The notes under the pieces were generated by a model. It made no database searches. It was given only the letters and a program-made list of their open reading frames with translations, and had not been told where the DNA came from. From DATJMJ01 sp035503975 (GTDB taxonomy: Bacteria; Actinomycetota; Acidimicrobiia; Acidimicrobiales; Palsa-688), in the NCBI GenBank assembly GCA_035503975.1, contig DATJST010000182.1, positions 1 through 5,883 on the forward strand: a stretch of DNA of 5,883 nt. Direction: 5' to 3'. Shown piece after piece: positions 5,327 through 5,883 of the stretch (positions within the stretch are counted from its first letter, which is position 1; each line of letters starts with the position of its first letter). A program made the position numbers and the translations under genes.

Positions 5327-5883
5327 TTGCACGTGAAGGACGCGAGCCTTGGGAAGGGCAAAGCAAAGCTGGCCATCGTTTCGGCGCACCTGCCGCACCC
5401 TGAGAGCACAGCCACCGGGCGCTGCCTGCTCGCCTGGTGCGAAGGCGCCATCGCCCTTGGCCAGGAGCTGGAGGTGTGGACTTGGGGAAAATCGCGGTTG
5501 AACATATCGCCAGCGTCGCTGCCCCCCTGGTGCAAGTACGAGCCGTTCGACGCGCCTGGTGGCGCGAGATGGCGGGAACATCTCCATTCGCTGTTCTCAC
5601 CGCGCAGTGGTATAACCAAAGCCGGCTGGCGCCCACCCGACGGGGCAGTCGCGGTAGCAGACGACCAGGAGTCCTGCCCGGCAGTTGTGCCCTTTGACCG
5701 TTCCGTTGCCACCATTCAGCACAGGGCTGTGGCGGACGCGATCGCAATGAGCCACCTCTCGCCTTCGGCCTTGCAGTGGTCACGCGCTGAGCACCGTGCC
5801 GCTAGGCGTGCGGCCCTGACCCTTGTGCAATCTCAGCGCGTCGCCAAGTTCCTGCGGGGACATGTCCGTGTAGTCCCCATCTC
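5327..5883 (+). CDS. GT-B fold glycosyltransferase, paralogue of the preceding gene (tandem copy 2, 3' end cut by window)
   Basis: The frame stays open from here to the window edge, giving 185 codons of an incomplete gene. It matches the N-terminal half of the preceding glycosyltransferase along its whole length, about 45% identical by eye. Shared blocks include LPHPEST-TGR against IPHPKGT-AGR, LLAWCEGA-ALG against LWAWCEGA-ALG, LEVW-W-KS, EHL-SLF-PR, SPAV/CPAV, HYRAAADALAM against QHRAVADAIAM, and VVPI at the very end. The window stops at the inter-domain linker, so the donor-binding C-terminal half is not seen. The start is probably TTG 5327 because of AGGAG at 5316-5320; GTG 5333 is the alternative. 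Either way the protein has roughly ten residues, rich in Lys and Gly, before the first conserved strand (KLAIVSAHLP). It probably adds another sugar to the same glycan. Unlike the genes upstream it does not overlap its neighbour: 99 bases separate them, mostly filled by a homologous relic. Confidence 0.82.
   Translation, partial: MHVKDASLGKGKAKLAIVSAHLPHPESTATGRCLLAWCEGAIALGQELEVWTWGKSRLNISPASLPPWCKYEPFDAPGGARWREHLHSLFSPRSGITKAGWRPPDGAVAVADDQESCPAVVPFDRSVATIQHRAVADAIAMSHLSPSALQWSRAEHRAARRAALTLVQSQRVAKFLRGHVRVVPI

Noticed and set aside
5225..5883. Read-through of TAG 5225-5227 making one fused double glycosyltransferase
   Set aside because: The frame is open across the gap, but the first protein already has a complete GT-B length and the second has its own ribosome site at 5316-5320. 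No read-through context is evident, and the open gap is better explained by the coding relic.

Overview
This window is a piece of a surface-polysaccharide (exopolysaccharide, capsule or S-layer glycan) gene cluster from a GC-rich bacterium. Strong G/C bias at third codon positions, GTG/TTG start candidates and the style of the proteins suggest an actinobacterium, perhaps an uncultured Acidimicrobiia-like lineage. That placement is inference from composition and protein character only; no rRNA or other marker gene is present.

Layout from left to right. (1) 3-140 (+): the last 45 codons of a polyprenyl-phosphate sugar phosphotransferase, the enzyme that puts the first sugar on the lipid carrier. 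(2) 179-985 (+): a PIG-L/LmbE-type zinc N-deacetylase. (3) 942-1571 (-): gmhA, sedoheptulose-7-phosphate isomerase, the only gene on the minus strand; its 3' end overlaps the deacetylase by 44 bp and it diverges from the next gene across only 41 bp. (4) 1613-2506 (+): a WecG/TagA/CpsF-family glycosyltransferase. (5) 2503-3570 (+): hddA, a GHMP-family heptose-7-phosphate kinase. (6) 3558-4148 (+): gmhB, a HAD-family heptose-bisphosphate phosphatase. (7) 4145-5227 (+): a GT-B (GT4-like) glycosyltransferase. (8) 5327-5883 (+): the first 185 codons of a second glycosyltransferase clearly paralogous to (7), cut by the window edge. Genes 4-7 are chained by overlapping stops and starts (4, 13 and 4 bp), so they look like one translationally coupled operon.

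How they fit together: GmhA, HddA and GmhB are three successive steps from sedoheptulose 7-phosphate to D-glycero-alpha-D-manno-heptose 1-phosphate, the branch leading to GDP-heptose. The guanylyltransferase that would finish it (HddC type) is not in the window. The sugar transferase, the WecG-like enzyme and the two GT-B enzymes would build a lipid-linked repeat unit, with the PIG-L protein possibly de-N-acetylating one residue. The likely product is a heptose-containing cell-surface glycan.

The most unusual structure is the 99-bp gap between the two tandem glycosyltransferases. Bases 5232-5307 align without gaps to 4641-4716 inside the first of them (55 of 76 bases identical by hand count), in the same reading frame. 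This looks like the leftover of a third, deleted glycosyltransferase copy or the scar of a duplication. No tRNA, rRNA, CRISPR array, insertion sequence or convincing promoter was seen, and no stretch over 300 bases lacks a gene.
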